The translations under genes and the position numbers were made by a program. From Desulfovibrio sp. (GTDB lineage: Bacteria; Desulfobacterota; Desulfovibrionia; Desulfovibrionales; Desulfovibrionaceae), in the NCBI GenBank assembly GCA_017396005.1, contig JAFQNG010000059.1:1-58165 (forward strand): a DNA stretch of 58,165 nucleotides. Direction: 5' to 3'. Shown one piece after another: positions 1 to 7,201 of this stretch (within the stretch, counting starts at the first letter, position 1; the number at the start of each line of letters is the position of its first letter). The notes under the pieces were generated by a model. It had not been told where the DNA came from. It was given only the letters and a program-made list of their open reading frames with translations, and did no database searches.

Positions 1-75
1 AACCCCATGAGAACGGGGAAAATAGCACTTGATCCGGTCAATCTGCTCTTGGGAAAGATAAAAAAGTTCTTTCAT
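1..75 (-). CDS. IS transposase, N-terminal fragment (left copy)
   Basis: The first 25 codons of a transposase run off the left edge of the window. The protein begins MKELFYLSQEQIDRIKCYF, the short hydrophobic and basic start typical of IS5-family (DUF4096-type) transposases. A strong AGGAGG site lies about 7 bases before the ATG. The catalytic DDE region is not in the window, so activity cannot be judged. It is identical in translation to the start of the right copy. Confidence 0.7.
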   Translation of the reverse strand, partial: MKELFYLSQEQIDRIKCYFPRSHGV

Positions 76-138
76 TGTACCCTCCTTGGCTCACGATAAG
101 AACTTTTTTCCTTTTTGACAATTAATGAGTCCTGAGCC
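1..138 (-). mobile_element. IS5-like insertion sequence, left copy, partial
   Basis: The reverse complement of this segment matches the right end of the window (57973-58165) base for base over the shared length, apart from one difference in the leader just before the transposase ribosome binding site (GAGCCAAGG here, GAGCCGAGG there). The outer end reads GGCTCAGGACTCATTAATTG and is preceded by TA in both copies, which fits TA-type target use as in several IS5 subgroups. Only the 5' end of the transposase is inside the window. The IS5 assignment rests on the short N-terminal protein sequence and is moderate. Confidence 0.8.
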
Positions 139-336
139 TAATAAATGACACGCTTACGAATATCAGGCGTGACTTGCATAGAGAGCAGTAGGATGTGATG
201 CATAAGGAGGTGTTGACAGTCATAGCCATCGATAGCTGGGTATCACGGGCGCTGTCATCTGGAATCAGAGACCTGATATGTGTGGTTATTTATGGTTTTC
301 ATTGCACCACATAGCCAAGCAGCACATTGCCCTTCT

Positions 337-364
337 GGCCCCTGCATATGCGGGGGCCTTTTTG
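337..364 (+). terminator. Rho-independent terminator in left element remnant
   Basis: A GGCCCC/GGGGCC stem around the self-complementary GCATATGC is followed by TTTTTG. It points towards tRNA-Asn. The hairpin at 54073-54108 in the right element has a similar sequence and the same orientation relative to its tRNA, so the two are probably homologous. Confidence 0.65.
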
Positions 365-514
365 TTTGGCCTGCCATACAGCAAAAAGGCTCTGGCCTGC
401 GGTGGGGCTATAGCATAGCAGCGGTGATAGATTCGGGGTGGTCTGGGGCAGTCCTGTGGGGGCTGGGATGGTCTATGGGCAAGGTGCTGGCTGTTGGCTC
501 TTCTCTCTCTCCCG

Positions 515-568
515 GGCGGTCTGTCTCTGCTGATGGCAGGGCCTGCATGTGGCATCAAAAAATTTTTT
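515..568. repeat. 54-bp inverted repeat shared with 52914-52967
   Basis: The reverse complement of this segment is identical over about 54 bases to 52914-52967 (A-run, T-run, then GATGCCACATGCAGGCCC and on to CAGACCGCC). It lies at a comparable distance from the nearby tRNA in both places, which marks the two element ends as related. Confidence 0.85.
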
Positions 569-654
569 CAGTGCAGAAGGTGGGGCCAGACTGTGGCGGT
601 AGTGTGGAGAAAAAACCGATGGCAGGGACTACGTTTTTTTTCGCGTGTTACCCC

Positions 655-693
655 GAAAGAAAAAAGCACTCACAGTTTTTGCTGTAAGTGCTT
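655..693 (-). terminator. Terminator of tRNA-Asn
   Basis: On the minus strand, AAGCACT pairs with AGTGCTT and ACAG with CTGT, and the hairpin is followed by a T-rich run. It starts 9 bases after the tRNA CCA end. Confidence 0.75.
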
Positions 694-701
694 GATTTTC
701 T

Positions 702-777
702 TGGCTCCCCGAGACGGACTTGAACCGCCAACCTAGTGATTAACAGTCACCCGCTCTGCCGATTGAGCTATCGGGGA
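702..777 (-). tRNA. tRNA-Asn (anticodon GTT)
   Basis: The minus strand reads as a complete 76-nt cloverleaf. The acceptor stem TCCCCGA pairs with TCGGGGA, the D arm contains AGCTCAATCGG, the anticodon loop is CTGTTAA with GTT, and the T arm contains GGTTCAAGTCC. CCA is encoded. It lies next to an integrated-element remnant, so its 3' end is a likely integration site. Confidence 0.95.
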
Positions 778-794
778 TCATCAAAGCGAGAAAA

Positions 795-823
795 TACCTA
801 TATGAAATAATTTACGAGGTCAA
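795..823 (-). promoter_or_regulatory. Sigma70-type promoter of tRNA-Asn
   Basis: On the minus strand TTGACC (818-823) and TAGGTA (795-800) are separated by 17 bases. The -10 box ends about 17 bases before the tRNA 5' end. Confidence 0.55.
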
Positions 824-1155
824 GTAAAAAATTTGATTTCTCTCAAAATTCTTGGAACATATCGTCAAATTATATTTATCTATAATGGAATACCCCTGAT
901 TTGAACAGCAGCTAGGAAAGACCTTCTTCACTTAGCGTAACGCGTAGTGCTGCTCCTCCCTATGGCGCCTCAGATGTTCCTGCATACTCTCTCCCGTGAA
1001 GAAAAAAGGAAAACAAAAAGTATTTGACGGCATTGCCTGTTATTTATCGACAAAATATGCTTTTTTTCACATAATCAGCACATTAGATTGAATACCACCG
1101 AAGAGATGGCTAAAGATTGGTCGAAGTGCGGTCTCATACTTTGGAGGGTTTACGC
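824..1155. other. Intergenic AT-rich stretch, no gene seen
   Basis: There are no open frames with coding character, no RNA gene and no clear repeat. It is more AT-rich than its surroundings and probably carries the promoter of the two-gene unit that starts at 1156; I could not single out a convincing -35/-10 pair. Confidence 0.5.
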
Positions 1156-1365
1156 ATGAGTCCTGAAACAGCCAGGGTAGAGGCAGACGGTATTACTATA
1201 GACGACAATGCAGTCAATGACGTGATGTCGTGGCTGCAAGCTGCCAGTAGTCCATATTTCGTATGTAAGATTGAAACCGATTCAGGCTCGGCTATTACAG
1301 ACGATTGCAGGGATCCCTCTGTCCTTTGTCATCGCATGATCCAGCGCTTTCTCAATAATGCGTGA
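1156..1365 (+). CDS. Hypothetical 69-residue protein, first gene of a coupled pair
   Basis: I do not recognise this protein. The ATG at 1156 is preferred over the upstream start at 1117 because a GGAGGG lies about 9 bases before it and nothing similar precedes 1117. The product is small and acidic (starting MSPETARVEADGITIDD) with no membrane segment. The next gene starts at 1358, so the two overlap by 8 bases and are probably translationally coupled. They lie between the tRNA-Asn/element junction and ubiX, and may be lineage-specific core genes or cargo of an old insertion. Confidence 0.6.
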   Translation: MSPETARVEADGITIDDNAVNDVMSWLQAASSPYFVCKIETDSGSAITDDCRDPSVLCHRMIQRFLNNA

Positions 1366-2239
1366 CGGTTCCGGTAGAGCCTCTTCAGCTGATGTCGGCA
1401 AGCTGCAGTCACATCTTTATACCTATTTGTCGCATCTTGTGCAGGTATTTGCTATACACAAGCAGAGGTATGGGCAAATCCCCTATCACAGCGCACTTGA
1501 GTTCCGTTATTTTTGTGTACATGGGGTAGCTTTTCATGAAAGGCCACATGATAATAATGCCAAATACAGACATATGCAGGCGATGATCAGCCATGCACAG
1601 CAGGCTATGCTAGCCGCGTACAGAGAGTTGATCGCCAAGAGATTGCATACAGACAAATCCCCCAAGACGACTGAGGATACAGGCCTGATTAAAGAATTCG
1701 CTGTCTGCCGCGTCAGAGAGCTACAAGAAGGTTTTTCTGGGGAATATACCAATACGGCCCTACGTTACAGGCAGTTGCTTGACAAGTTACATCAGTGGCA
1801 AACAACGCGTCAGGATGCAGCACAAAAAAGAATATTGGCTACCTTCAATCCACAAATGTGGCTTCTCATACGGGAATGGCTGGAACTTGATCTGTTGCTG
1901 TCCGCAATTGTACAGGATTCTGATGGGCAGGCAGGTCCGTTACAACTTCTGATAGAAAGCCTTCTCTTTTATAAGGATGATGCAAACAGAGATTCTCTTC
2001 TGCGTTTGCAGACGTGCCTCATCATACAGAAACTGCAGATCTTACTTATCACCATGCATACGTATAAGGAAGACTTCGAAATTTTTGCTAAAAGCAAAAA
2101 CAGCCTTCATATCCCTGCTTATTTCAAGAATCACATTCGTAATGAACAGCGCTCGGATTTTTCACATTACATCGACTTGGTACATAAAAGCTTCCCTTTG
2201 GTCGCCAGATACTGGGAGCTCAAATACGCACAGGGCTGA
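1358..2239 (+). CDS. Hypothetical 293-residue helical protein
   Basis: I do not recognise a family. The sequence is largely predicted helical by eye, with aromatic and histidine-rich stretches near the N-terminus (FRYFCVHGVAFHERPHD) and a leucine-rich middle around residues 165-235. There is no signal peptide or clear membrane segment. It overlaps the preceding 69-residue gene by 8 bases, which suggests joint expression and possibly a complex. It ends 5 bases before the convergent end of ubiX, leaving no room for separate terminators. Confidence 0.65.
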   Translation: MRDGSGRASSADVGKLQSHLYTYLSHLVQVFAIHKQRYGQIPYHSALEFRYFCVHGVAFHERPHDNNAKYRHMQAMISHAQQAMLAAYRELIAKRLHTDKSPKTTEDTGLIKEFAVCRVRELQEGFSGEYTNTALRYRQLLDKLHQWQTTRQDAAQKRILATFNPQMWLLIREWLELDLLLSAIVQDSDGQAGPLQLLIESLLFYKDDANRDSLLRLQTCLIIQKLQILLITMHTYKEDFEIFAKSKNSLHIPAYFKNHIRNEQRSDFSHYIDLVHKSFPLVARYWELKYAQG

Positions 2240-2244
2240 TGTAT

Positions 2245-2847
2245 CTACTGTTTTTTCTCATCCCCCCCTGCCTTGCCGCTTTGCTGATCCTCCTGCCATC
2301 GGCAGCATAAACTATGACAAATGCCGAGTTGATCCAGCACACGGCCCGTGAAATGACGAACCATGTTGCGCAGGCTTGCCCGGCCGGTATAGTAGGCCGG
2401 ACAGAAGGGCATGACTACAGCTCCAGCCTCAGTGACAAACTGCATGTTTTTCAGATGAATCAGGTTCAAGGGTGTTTCACGTGCTACCAGAATCAATGGA
2501 CGCCTTTCTTTAAGACTTACGTCAGCCGCGCGATGGATGAGATTCATGCCCGCACCACAGGCTATAGAAGCAAGTGTACTCATGGAACAGGGACATATTA
2601 CCATTCCATCATGACGCCAAGAGCCACTGGATGGACCGGCAGCCATATCTTCCGGCTCGTATACATGGACAGCGTGACTGGTAAGTTCATCAAAAATTAT
2701 ACCGCCTTCCTGCCTCATGACACAATGTGCACCTCTAGAAATAATAAGATGTATTCTCATTCGCGGTATAGAAGCCATAAAGGCTAACATATCCCGCACT
2801 AGAGGCATACCGCTCGCCCCACTTACGCCTACTACTATATTTGGCAT
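2245..2847 (-). CDS. ubiX: UbiX/Pad1-family flavin prenyltransferase
   Basis: UbiX enzymes join dimethylallyl phosphate to FMN, making the prenylated flavin cofactor of UbiD-type decarboxylases. The 200-residue protein starts at the FMN-binding MPNIVVGVSGASGMPL and contains the family core CPCSMSTLASIACGAGMNLI followed by HRAADVSLKERRPLILVARE and ETPLN. Length and motifs are normal. No UbiD partner is adjacent. With MqnB, MenG and a polyprenyl synthase elsewhere in the window, a role in the futalosine route to menaquinone is likely, but that is inference. The C-terminal tail is hydrophilic and unconserved. Confidence 0.92.
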   Translation of the reverse strand: MPNIVVGVSGASGMPLVRDMLAFMASIPRMRIHLIISRGAHCVMRQEGGIIFDELTSHAVHVYEPEDMAAGPSSGSWRHDGMVICPCSMSTLASIACGAGMNLIHRAADVSLKERRPLILVARETPLNLIHLKNMQFVTEAGAVVMPFCPAYYTGRASLRNMVRHFTGRVLDQLGICHSLCCRWQEDQQSGKAGGDEKKQ

Positions 2848-3039
2848 GGCTCAGGATGACATACAAATTTACAGGATAACACGCTGAATCAGCATAAAAT
2901 TCTGGTGTTTTTATAAAATCTAAATTTTACCGACATGTCAAGAGCGCCTCCACACGCCCAGACACATCCTGCAACAGGACCCCGCTTGCACAATAGCTCT
3001 GAAAGAGGTAGGCTAAAATTAATCATATGGAGGTGCTTT

Positions 3040-3273
3040 ATGGAAAGGATCGGCGTCAGCTCGGCACAGATCACGGATAATGTTTTAACATCCTTGGGGC
3101 GCAAGATTGGTGCTGGCCAGGAATTAACTACCACTGAACGTCTGATGGCCATGACAGCTACGGCGCAGAGCACTGCTGACCGCTATGGCCCTGGGCCGGC
3201 TGACATGGTTGTTCAACAGCCGGAACTGCCCGAGACTGTCAAAGGTGTTCTGGCCAGTTATATCGGCGTATAG
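3040..3273 (+). CDS. Hypothetical 77-residue protein
   Basis: I do not recognise it. The ATG at 3040 has a GGAGG 6 bases upstream, which decides this start over the longer frame from 2935. The protein (MERIGVSSAQITDNVLTSL at the start) is soluble and rich in Ala and Thr, and resembles no enzyme. It is divergent from ubiX and followed about 100 bases later by another small plus-strand gene. Confidence 0.65.
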   Translation: MERIGVSSAQITDNVLTSLGRKIGAGQELTTTERLMAMTATAQSTADRYGPGPADMVVQQPELPETVKGVLASYIGV

Positions 3274-3373
3274 TTTTTATCAGGCCGCTCTACGCTTTGG
3301 TGTGTGTCTGCGTTCGGCAGGCCTTCAGAAACTTATCAGAAGGCAGTTTCACTGAGTCCATTGAGAGGTTGTT

Positions 3374-3655
3374 TTGAGCGAAAACATAGACGATCTCACT
3401 GTGAACTATGAAGACAACGGCCAGCTTGTGATAAAGGAGCTGGACAAGGTAATCCTTAGTAAGGGAGCTTGGAGTACCATCCTGTTCCGCTATCAGGAAT
3501 GGCGACCAGAAAATGGTGACTATGGTCCCGATAAATATGTTATCCGCCGTTACAGAAAAAGCGGTGGTGAGTATCGCCAGCAGTCCAAATTCACCATCTC
3601 CAGCGCTGATCAGGCTCGCAAAATCGTAGAAGCCCTACAGGGCTGGCTTGAATAA
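3374..3655 (+). CDS. Conserved deltaproteobacterial 93-residue protein
   Basis: The product looks like a small soluble protein that I recall as widespread, without known function, in sulfate- and iron-reducing deltaproteobacteria. The conserved features are VIKELDKVILSKGAWSTIL, then FRYQEW, then KYVIRRYRKSGGEYRQQSKF, then ISSADQARKIVEAL. The sheet-rich body and C-terminal helix faintly recall PC4-like nucleic-acid-binding folds, but this is weak. The start is a TTG, preceded by a weak GAGG about 9 bases upstream. It converges on the gamma-glutamyltransferase gene. Confidence 0.7.
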   Translation: MSENIDDLTVNYEDNGQLVIKELDKVILSKGAWSTILFRYQEWRPENGDYGPDKYVIRRYRKSGGEYRQQSKFTISSADQARKIVEALQGWLE

Positions 3656-3712
3656 GCAGCTTTTTAATATGGTTTTCTGAAAAAGCCCGCTTTTTCATGG
3701 CAGAGAACAACC

Positions 3713-5374
3713 TCAGAAGGCTAGTGCCTGGCCATCGCTACGTGGGTCTGCAGCGCCCTGTAAAATGCCGTTGGCATGGCAGCGGATAGCCCCGGCATGG
3801 CCCATAACTTCTGTAAAGTTGTCGAGCATACGAACCACATGGCCTCGACGACGCAGATCTTCAGCAATGGATGAGCTGATACGCCCCTCCAGCTTGAGAT
3901 CATTATCGGGTGCACCCCAGCTGCGGCCAAGAAGCCAGCGTGGTGCTGTCACAGCCTCCTGCGGACTGAGGTTAAAATCTGCCATACGGGTGGTCAAAGC
4001 TGCTACGGTTTGTGGCTGCCCATCGCCACCCATACTGCCGTACACCAGCCAAGGCTTGCCCTTCTCCAGCAACATGACAGGAGTCAAGGTGTGCATACTG
4101 CGCTTTCCCGGCTTGAGGCAATTGACATGGACCGGGTCCAGTGAGAAAGCACAGCCTCTGTTCTGTAGCAGTATTCCCGTATCTTTTGCCGCTATACCGG
4201 AACCGAATTCATGATAGATGCTCTGAAGCATGGAGACAGCATTCCCGGCACTGTCTACCGCACCTACCCAGACAGTGTCCCCCCCTGGTTCTAGCGGTTG
4301 TAGAACGCTCAGACTTTGCTCAGATCTGATACGGCCAGCCTGCTCCCGCCCATAGGCGGAAGAGAGGAGCTCATGCAGAGGAATGTTCACATGGTCAGGG
4401 TCTGTCAGCCAGCGATTACGGTCTGCAAAAGCCAGGCGCACGGCCTCTACCAGATGATGATAGTAGTCAGCGCTGCCTTCCCCCATAGCGCCTATATCCA
4501 GATAGTTGCAGATGTTCAATATCTGCAGTGCGCTAATGCCCTGGCAATTGGGTGGCGCGCTGACAGCTGTAAATCCTCTGTAGGAAACACTGAGTGCGTC
4601 TGCCCAGTCTGCTCTGTGCGCGGCAAAGTCTGCGGCGCGCAGGGGACCACCCAAGGCCTGCATACTCCTGTCCACAGCCTGGGCTATAGAGCCTTCATAG
4701 AACTCTGCAATGCCATTACGCGAGAGCAATTGTAAACTTCTGGCCAGCTCTGGCTGACGCAGCCACTGCCCTGCTGCAGGAATATTCCCGGTATCGTCAG
4801 TGCAAAACAGCTGTAGAAAACCGGGCAGCTTCTCCAAAGCCCGCTGTGGAGTTTCTCCACCTATATTGACTCTCAGCCAGTAGCTCAGAGATGGAGCAGT
4901 GGCAAAACCTTCTTCGGCATAGCAGCAGGCATCGTCCAGCAGTTCTGCCCAAGACAGGGGAGAGGACATGCTTTTTTTACTCAACTCATAGGCCGCTCCC
5001 CATCCGGAAACTGCACCAGGCACTGTGTTGGCAGCCAATGGCCCGCGCATGGGCACACTTGTAAAACCGCGGTTGGTATAAAAGGCTGTATCGGCCAGAG
5101 CAGCAGCACGCCCACTGGCATTCAGCGCCCGCAGCTGCCCTGAGGCAGCTTCATAGATAAGCCAGAAGCTGTCACCACCAAGACCGCACATATGAGGATA
5201 AACTACCGAAAGGACTGCCGTAGCAGCGATAACTGCATCCACAGCCGTGCCGCCACGGCGTAAAATCGCCAGACCGGCCTGTGAGGCCAGATAATGCGGC
5301 GTACTGATCATGCCCCTCCGCCCCATGGGGTTGACGGCCACTGGCTCGGTAATACTATATCGGGATGCACTCAT
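3713..5374 (-). CDS. Gamma-glutamyltransferase family protein
   Basis: This is a 553-residue N-terminal-nucleophile hydrolase of the GGT family, which cleaves gamma-glutamyl compounds such as glutathione or acylates. The N-terminal region has the family's GMISTPHYLASQAGLAILRR and GGTAVDAVIAATAVLSVVYP, then GLGGDSFWL. The autocleavage and nucleophile region is PGGDTVWVGAVDSAGNAVSM, with Thr as the likely nucleophile, followed by GSGIAAKDTGILLQNRG and GSMGGDGQPQ. No signal peptide is visible, so it is probably cytoplasmic, unlike periplasmic E. coli Ggt. An AAGGAG precedes the ATG. It is the last gene of the minus-strand run. The exact substrate is unknown. Confidence 0.88.
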   Translation of the reverse strand: MSASRYSITEPVAVNPMGRRGMISTPHYLASQAGLAILRRGGTAVDAVIAATAVLSVVYPHMCGLGGDSFWLIYEAASGQLRALNASGRAAALADTAFYTNRGFTSVPMRGPLAANTVPGAVSGWGAAYELSKKSMSSPLSWAELLDDACCYAEEGFATAPSLSYWLRVNIGGETPQRALEKLPGFLQLFCTDDTGNIPAAGQWLRQPELARSLQLLSRNGIAEFYEGSIAQAVDRSMQALGGPLRAADFAAHRADWADALSVSYRGFTAVSAPPNCQGISALQILNICNYLDIGAMGEGSADYYHHLVEAVRLAFADRNRWLTDPDHVNIPLHELLSSAYGREQAGRIRSEQSLSVLQPLEPGGDTVWVGAVDSAGNAVSMLQSIYHEFGSGIAAKDTGILLQNRGCAFSLDPVHVNCLKPGKRSMHTLTPVMLLEKGKPWLVYGSMGGDGQPQTVAALTTRMADFNLSPQEAVTAPRWLLGRSWGAPDNDLKLEGRISSSIAEDLRRRGHVVRMLDNFTEVMGHAGAIRCHANGILQGAADPRSDGQALAF

Positions 5375-5409
5375 TGGTAGCTCCTTATCACGATGTTTTT
5401 ATCACCAGA

Positions 5410-6465
5410 TTACCAGCCGGCCAGACCATGCTGCAGGGAAACCCTGCCCACCGATATGGCAAGCTGCAAGGCTGCATCCTTTCTGCCTGTCTGTAAGAGA
5501 CCGAGCAATCTGATGAGCCAATCTTGCACAGGCTTCAAAATAATAATGTCGGGGTTCTCCTGCGCCAGCCTGCTGTAGATGGCGAAAAGTCTGTTCATGT
5601 CAAAAAGCTGCTCATGCGCGCTTTCTATCTCTGCAACAGAGATATCTCCCTTAGCCAAACTGTTGTACGACATAAACAGCCAGAACTGCATATAATGAAT
5701 AAATGCACTGTCAGCATATCGGATCTTATAATCTTGTGCGAGAGCATAGCAGATATGCATCATATAGAAAATGGCATGCAACCTGTCTATGCTCATATTT
5801 TTTCGAGAGAGAGAATCTGTATTGACCTGATTATACAGATACACACTTTCACCAATAAAAGACACTTTTTTTATGGAAAAAAAGGCCTTAATTAAAAAAA
5901 GGACATCTTCATTAAAATTATACTGTGTACCGTATAAAATCCTGTTATTTATCAGCTGTGCACGCCTGAAGAGAAAACAGCAGTGGTCACCAAGCATGTG
6001 GAAAAAAAAAGCATCTGCACTGTGATCCCCAATGGCATGACCTGAGGGATAAACCTCGGGGTAGAGGCCGATACAAGGCAGCTTAAGTGTTGTTCTGTCT
6101 TTGTCTACAATCGTGTAACCAGCACGTACTGCATCTGTCCCACAGGCAAGGAGTGTCGAAAGGCGGATGGAAAGAGAGTCTGGCGGCAGGCTGTCGTCGG
6201 GGTCCATAAAGCAGATATATTCACCCCGGGCCTGTGCGATACCCCAGTTACGAGCCGATCCGGCCCCACAGTTAGCATCCCTGTGCAGCAAATGTATCCG
6301 GGAATCGCGGGCAGCATAGGTGCGTACAATATCGGCACTTGCATCACGGGAGCCGTCATTGACACAAATGCATTCCCAATCTGGCATGTCCTGTTCCAGA
6401 ATACTATCAAGAGAGGCTGCAAGCCATGGTGCAGCATTGTATACGGGCATCACGATGCTGATCAT
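5410..6465 (-). CDS. Family 2 glycosyltransferase
   Basis: The 351-residue protein has the GT-A nucleotide-sugar domain in its first 120 or so residues: MISIVMPVYNAAPWLAASLD, VNDGSRDAS, CGAGSARNWG and the metal-binding CFMDPDDS. The C-terminal half is helical and variable, as usual in GT2 enzymes that build polysaccharide or glycoprotein chains. The acceptor cannot be told. It starts 17 bases after the coiled-coil membrane protein gene and precedes the GGT gene, so it is probably co-transcribed with envelope genes. A GGAG lies before the ATG. Confidence 0.88.
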   Translation of the reverse strand: MISIVMPVYNAAPWLAASLDSILEQDMPDWECICVNDGSRDASADIVRTYAARDSRIHLLHRDANCGAGSARNWGIAQARGEYICFMDPDDSLPPDSLSIRLSTLLACGTDAVRAGYTIVDKDRTTLKLPCIGLYPEVYPSGHAIGDHSADAFFFHMLGDHCCFLFRRAQLINNRILYGTQYNFNEDVLFLIKAFFSIKKVSFIGESVYLYNQVNTDSLSRKNMSIDRLHAIFYMMHICYALAQDYKIRYADSAFIHYMQFWLFMSYNSLAKGDISVAEIESAHEQLFDMNRLFAIYSRLAQENPDIIILKPVQDWLIRLLGLLQTGRKDAALQLAISVGRVSLQHGLAGW

Positions 6466-6482
6466 TACCAGCTCCAGCAGCT

Positions 6483-7172
6483 TTACTGCTCCACTGCATA
6501 GATATTGCGGAAGCTTAGTACATCATTCTTACTCATCACTTCAATAATTACCTGCGCATTCACTGTGCTGATGTTGCCAGGCAACGAGGTCACCATGACC
6601 GTACGTTTAAAGCGATGTATACGAAAGTCCCCTACATCAGCTGGTTCCATGAGCAGGCTGTGACGCTTGCCGTCATTTGTCACCAGTATGGCCCGTACCG
6701 TACCTGTAGCTTGATCCTGATTGTCAGTATTATGCAGGTCCAGGGCAATGCGCAATTTACTACCACGCAAAACGCGAGCCTGCACATTGCGTACCTGGAC
6801 AAAGCCATTATCGATGGCAGGAAACTCCTCATGGCCAGGGCCATCACTTACTGTCGCAGCAGAAACTTCAGTCTCATATTTTTCAGCGCCCATGTCACTC
6901 AGGCGGCGCAAGACCATCTCATGTCCCTGTATGTCTTCTTCCCGCAGGAGAGCAGCCATATTTTCCAGACGTCGGGCAGTATCCATTGCTGCCTGCCACT
7001 CACTTTCAAGACGCAGCTGACCATCCCGCAAGCGCATGTTTTCTTCATGCAGGCGCCAGGCCTGCCAACATAAAATGGCACAACATAGCGGCAACACGGC
7101 AAAAAAAATCAGCAATGCGAAAAAACGGCTGCGCCGCATACGAAAATTGCGGCGTGGACCATTGTCACGCAT
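6483..7172 (-). CDS. Single-pass membrane protein with coiled coil, unknown function
   Basis: No family recognised. From the ATG at 7172 the protein has a basic N-terminus (MRDNGPRRNFRMRRSRFF), one membrane segment (ALLIFFAVLPLCCAILCWQA), a coiled coil over roughly residues 40-95, and a beta-rich C-terminal domain presumably outside the cytoplasmic membrane. The start lies 30 bases after the L,D-transpeptidase stop. No strong ribosome site is visible, and an upstream start within the transpeptidase gene is possible. Co-location suggests a cell-envelope role with that enzyme. Confidence 0.7.
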   Translation of the reverse strand: MRDNGPRRNFRMRRSRFFALLIFFAVLPLCCAILCWQAWRLHEENMRLRDGQLRLESEWQAAMDTARRLENMAALLREEDIQGHEMVLRRLSDMGAEKYETEVSAATVSDGPGHEEFPAIDNGFVQVRNVQARVLRGSKLRIALDLHNTDNQDQATGTVRAILVTNDGKRHSLLMEPADVGDFRIHRFKRTVMVTSLPGNISTVNAQVIIEVMSKNDVLSFRNIYAVEQ

Positions 7173-7201
7173 AAGAATAATAGTAAGATGTTCGCGATAT
7201 T

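Larger units (their letters stand above)
142..701. other. Remnant of integrated element end beside tRNA-Asn
   Basis: No convincing gene was found here. Read on the minus strand outward from tRNA-Asn, the order is tRNA terminator, a GC-rich stretch related to the stretch after tRNA-Arg at 52796-52990, then a GC-rich hairpin with a T-run pointing back at the tRNA. The right element has the same order but with roughly 0.9 kb more DNA between tRNA and hairpin. The IS at 1-138 truncates it. Open frames here are shadows with no family resemblance. I read this as a compact or deleted relative of the right element. Confidence 0.6.

Noticed and set aside
280-687. Open frames in the left element remnant
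   Set aside because: Odd composition, no ribosome site, and they cross a terminator hairpin and the region similar to noncoding DNA beside tRNA-Arg.
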